64,000 bases of DNA from Fratercula arctica (Eukaryota; Chordata; Aves; Charadriiformes; Alcidae), in the NCBI GenBank assembly GCA_947846985.1, contig CANTUZ010000002.1:138035889-138099888 (forward strand). Reading direction: 5' to 3'. Both the position numbers and the translations under genes were made by a program. The notes under the pieces were generated by a model. The model worked only from the letters and a program-made list of their open reading frames with translations. It ran no database searches and was not told the origin of the DNA. Positions 62,706-64,000 of this stretch are shown here, in pieces. Each line of letters opens with the position of its first letter. Within the stretch, counting starts at the first letter, position 1.

Positions 62706-62736
62706 AGACAATAGATGAAATAGATGAAATAGATGA
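62706..62736. repeat. Three-copy AATAGATGAA tandem repeat
   Basis: Three near-perfect 10-bp units. No function is evident. Confidence 0.85.
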
Positions 62737-62919
62737 ACCTTCCACAGTTCTTCCCAATACTCATTGTACAGTAGTTGGCTTGTGCTCTAGGTTTTTGTAA
62801 ATGAAGGTGGATTTTTTTCTTGCTTTTAATAAAATTGTAGACTTTTCCTCATAAAAAAAAATGAATGCAGAACAGTTTTATCTTCATATAGTGAAGTAAT
62901 TCCATTTAACTTTCTATAG

Positions 62920-63030
62920 GGCTGGCCTTTGCGGTTCTGTCTTCAGTCCATCCGGTTTTTGGTTTATATGGCTCTTTCTTTCCTGTCATTATTTATGCCA
63001 TATTTGGAATGGGACATCATGTTGCAACAG
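62920..63030 (+). CDS. SLC26A7: SLC26A7 coding exon 2
   Basis: Acceptor TTTCTATAG, donor ACAG|GTAAGT. The 111-nt exon keeps the phase-1 frame and encodes residues 64-100 plus one base: [20 protein letters not shown], then [17 protein letters not shown]. This is the SLC26 signature (QGLAFA...PxxGLYxSxxP) covering membrane segments 1 and 2 at the core of the transport domain. It is almost identical to the human protein. The next exon lies beyond the window. Confidence 0.96.
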
Positions 63031-63756
63031 GTAAGTGACTATTTGCTAAAAACATTTTCAGAAATAAGGAATTGGAAGCTGAACTTTTTCTTTTTTGTGA
63101 TAAGGTCAATGGAAGGAAAATTACCTAAGACTAAACAGAAATAAGATGGTTTTGTTCTTCTTTTTACAAGTATTTTTTTTTTGTGAGTTTAAGTACTTTA
63201 AAGAGCCTCATTAAGAATATCCTAGAGTTTCTCCTGCCATTATAATTTAATATTGCATTGACACTTCCTTTCTAAATGTAGTTTACTAAGGACTTTTTTA
63301 TTTTAACTCTACTTTAGAAATCTGCTTTAGGCTAAGATTTTAACAAAGGGTTCAGCCAACAAGATACGTGCAAACAGGAATGAAAAAGGCTCAACTGCTG
63401 CTTAAACTGTAGAAAACATACATTAGTACCCACCTGTCTAAAACACAAACCCTGCATTTCTCAGAAAAAAAAAAGCTTTCTGTGCCTTTTACCTGCTATA
63501 GTATTAAAGCTAGAGATTCCCTCAATGGGTTCAGTACAACAACTGTCCACTTGCAGAGTAATTAGGTAGGCACTGAAAGGTATGCCCTGGGTGCTATGCT
63601 AATAGTTATGATTTACTTGTTTACCCTCAGCAAAGCCAACAGCAGCTGCAAGAGTTGAATGACTTTGATCTCCTAATAGTTTGACAAATGCTCTGACTCC
63701 AAAGAACCCAAGTTATAAACCAAAGGTGGAAATAATACTCATGAGATCGAACCACA
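63031..63756 (+). other. SLC26A7: SLC26A7 intron 2, start
   Basis: AT-rich intron sequence after the donor. No coding exon is recognised. The intron continues past the right edge. Confidence 0.7.
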
Positions 63757-63979
63757 AAAGAGAGGAGAGGAGAGGAGAGGAGAGGAGAGGAGAGGAGAGG
63801 AGAGGAGAGGAGAGGAGAGGAGAGGAGAGGAGAGGAGAGAAGAAGAGAAGAGAAGAGAAGAGAAGAGAAGAGAAGAGAAGAGAAGAGAAGAGAAGAGAAG
63901 AGAAGAGAAGAGAAGAGAAGAGAAGAGAAGAGAGAAGAGAAGAGAAGAAAGAAGAGAAGAGAGAAGAGAGAAGAGAAAG
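63757..63979. repeat. Compound pentanucleotide array (GAGAG)n / (GAAGA)n
   Basis: About 16 AGAGG units switch at about 63839 to more than 20 AGAAG units, with small slips near the end. The strand is purely A/G for about 220 bp. It lies in SLC26A7 intron 2. Confidence 0.95.
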
Positions 63980-64000
63980 AATATTTCAGTTGAAAGGGAC
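63980..64000 (-). mobile_element. Possible CR1 3' end cut by window edge
   Basis: The last 20 bases (atttcagttgaaagggac) look like the antisense start of a CR1 tail (ATxxxAGTTGGAAGGGACC). Too short to be sure. If right, the purine array is attached to the 3' end of the CR1. Confidence 0.35.

Larger units (their letters stand above)
48450..62919 (+). other. SLC26A7: SLC26A7 intron 1 (about 14.5 kb)
   Basis: GT...AG bounded, AT-rich. It holds a 30-A run, a GTTTT pentamer repeat, a partial LTR, a CR1 in antisense, a probable ancient CR1, a TA/T repeat, a CpG-rich open segment near 57.4 kb and a pyrimidine-rich tract near 62.1 kb. The 60-142 codon frames, including that at 59535-59963, show no recognised domain. 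Outside these items I see nothing that can be named. Confidence 0.8.

Overview
The window is vertebrate nuclear DNA, almost certainly from a bird. It has two multi-exon genes with GT/AG introns and one CpG-island promoter. It also has many 5'-truncated CR1 LINE fragments that end in the ATTCTATG-type repeats typical of avian CR1, and one partial retroviral LTR of a type familiar from bird genomes. Nothing looks bacterial, and there is no CRISPR array, operon or tRNA gene that I could see.

Region by region: (1) 1-8.9 kb is intergenic. It holds a 1.8-kb minus-strand CR1 with a long uninterrupted reverse-transcriptase ORF, a second CR1, one ancient CR1 relic and unassigned DNA. (2) 8.9-21.1 kb is OTUD6B on the plus strand: a CpG-island promoter, seven coding exons whose splice phases all agree (909 nt, 302 aa, catalytic Asp/Cys/His present), and a roughly 2-kb 3'UTR. 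(3) 21.1-47.9 kb is AT-rich and gene-poor with at least nine CR1 pieces. In mammals LRRC69 lies in this interval; I could not find leucine-rich-repeat exons here. (4) 47.9-64 kb is the 5' part of SLC26A7 on the plus strand: a candidate TATA promoter, a first coding exon, an intron of about 14.5 kb, and a second coding exon. The gene continues past the right edge. A long compound pentanucleotide repeat closes the window.

The order OTUD6B then SLC26A7, both on the plus strand, matches the conserved synteny of human 8q21.3 (PIP4P2-OTUD6B-LRRC69-SLC26A7). The genes are neighbours but not functionally linked: OTUD6B is a deubiquitinase and SLC26A7 is an anion transporter.

I see no convincing new biological system. 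The points most worth a second look are the apparent lack of LRRC69, two CpG-rich open stretches in AT-rich DNA (about 42.36-42.65 and 57.32-57.62 kb), a 14-bp tandem array of ATGCATAA motifs, a close inverted pair of CR1 copies, and a possible intron-retention isoform of OTUD6B.
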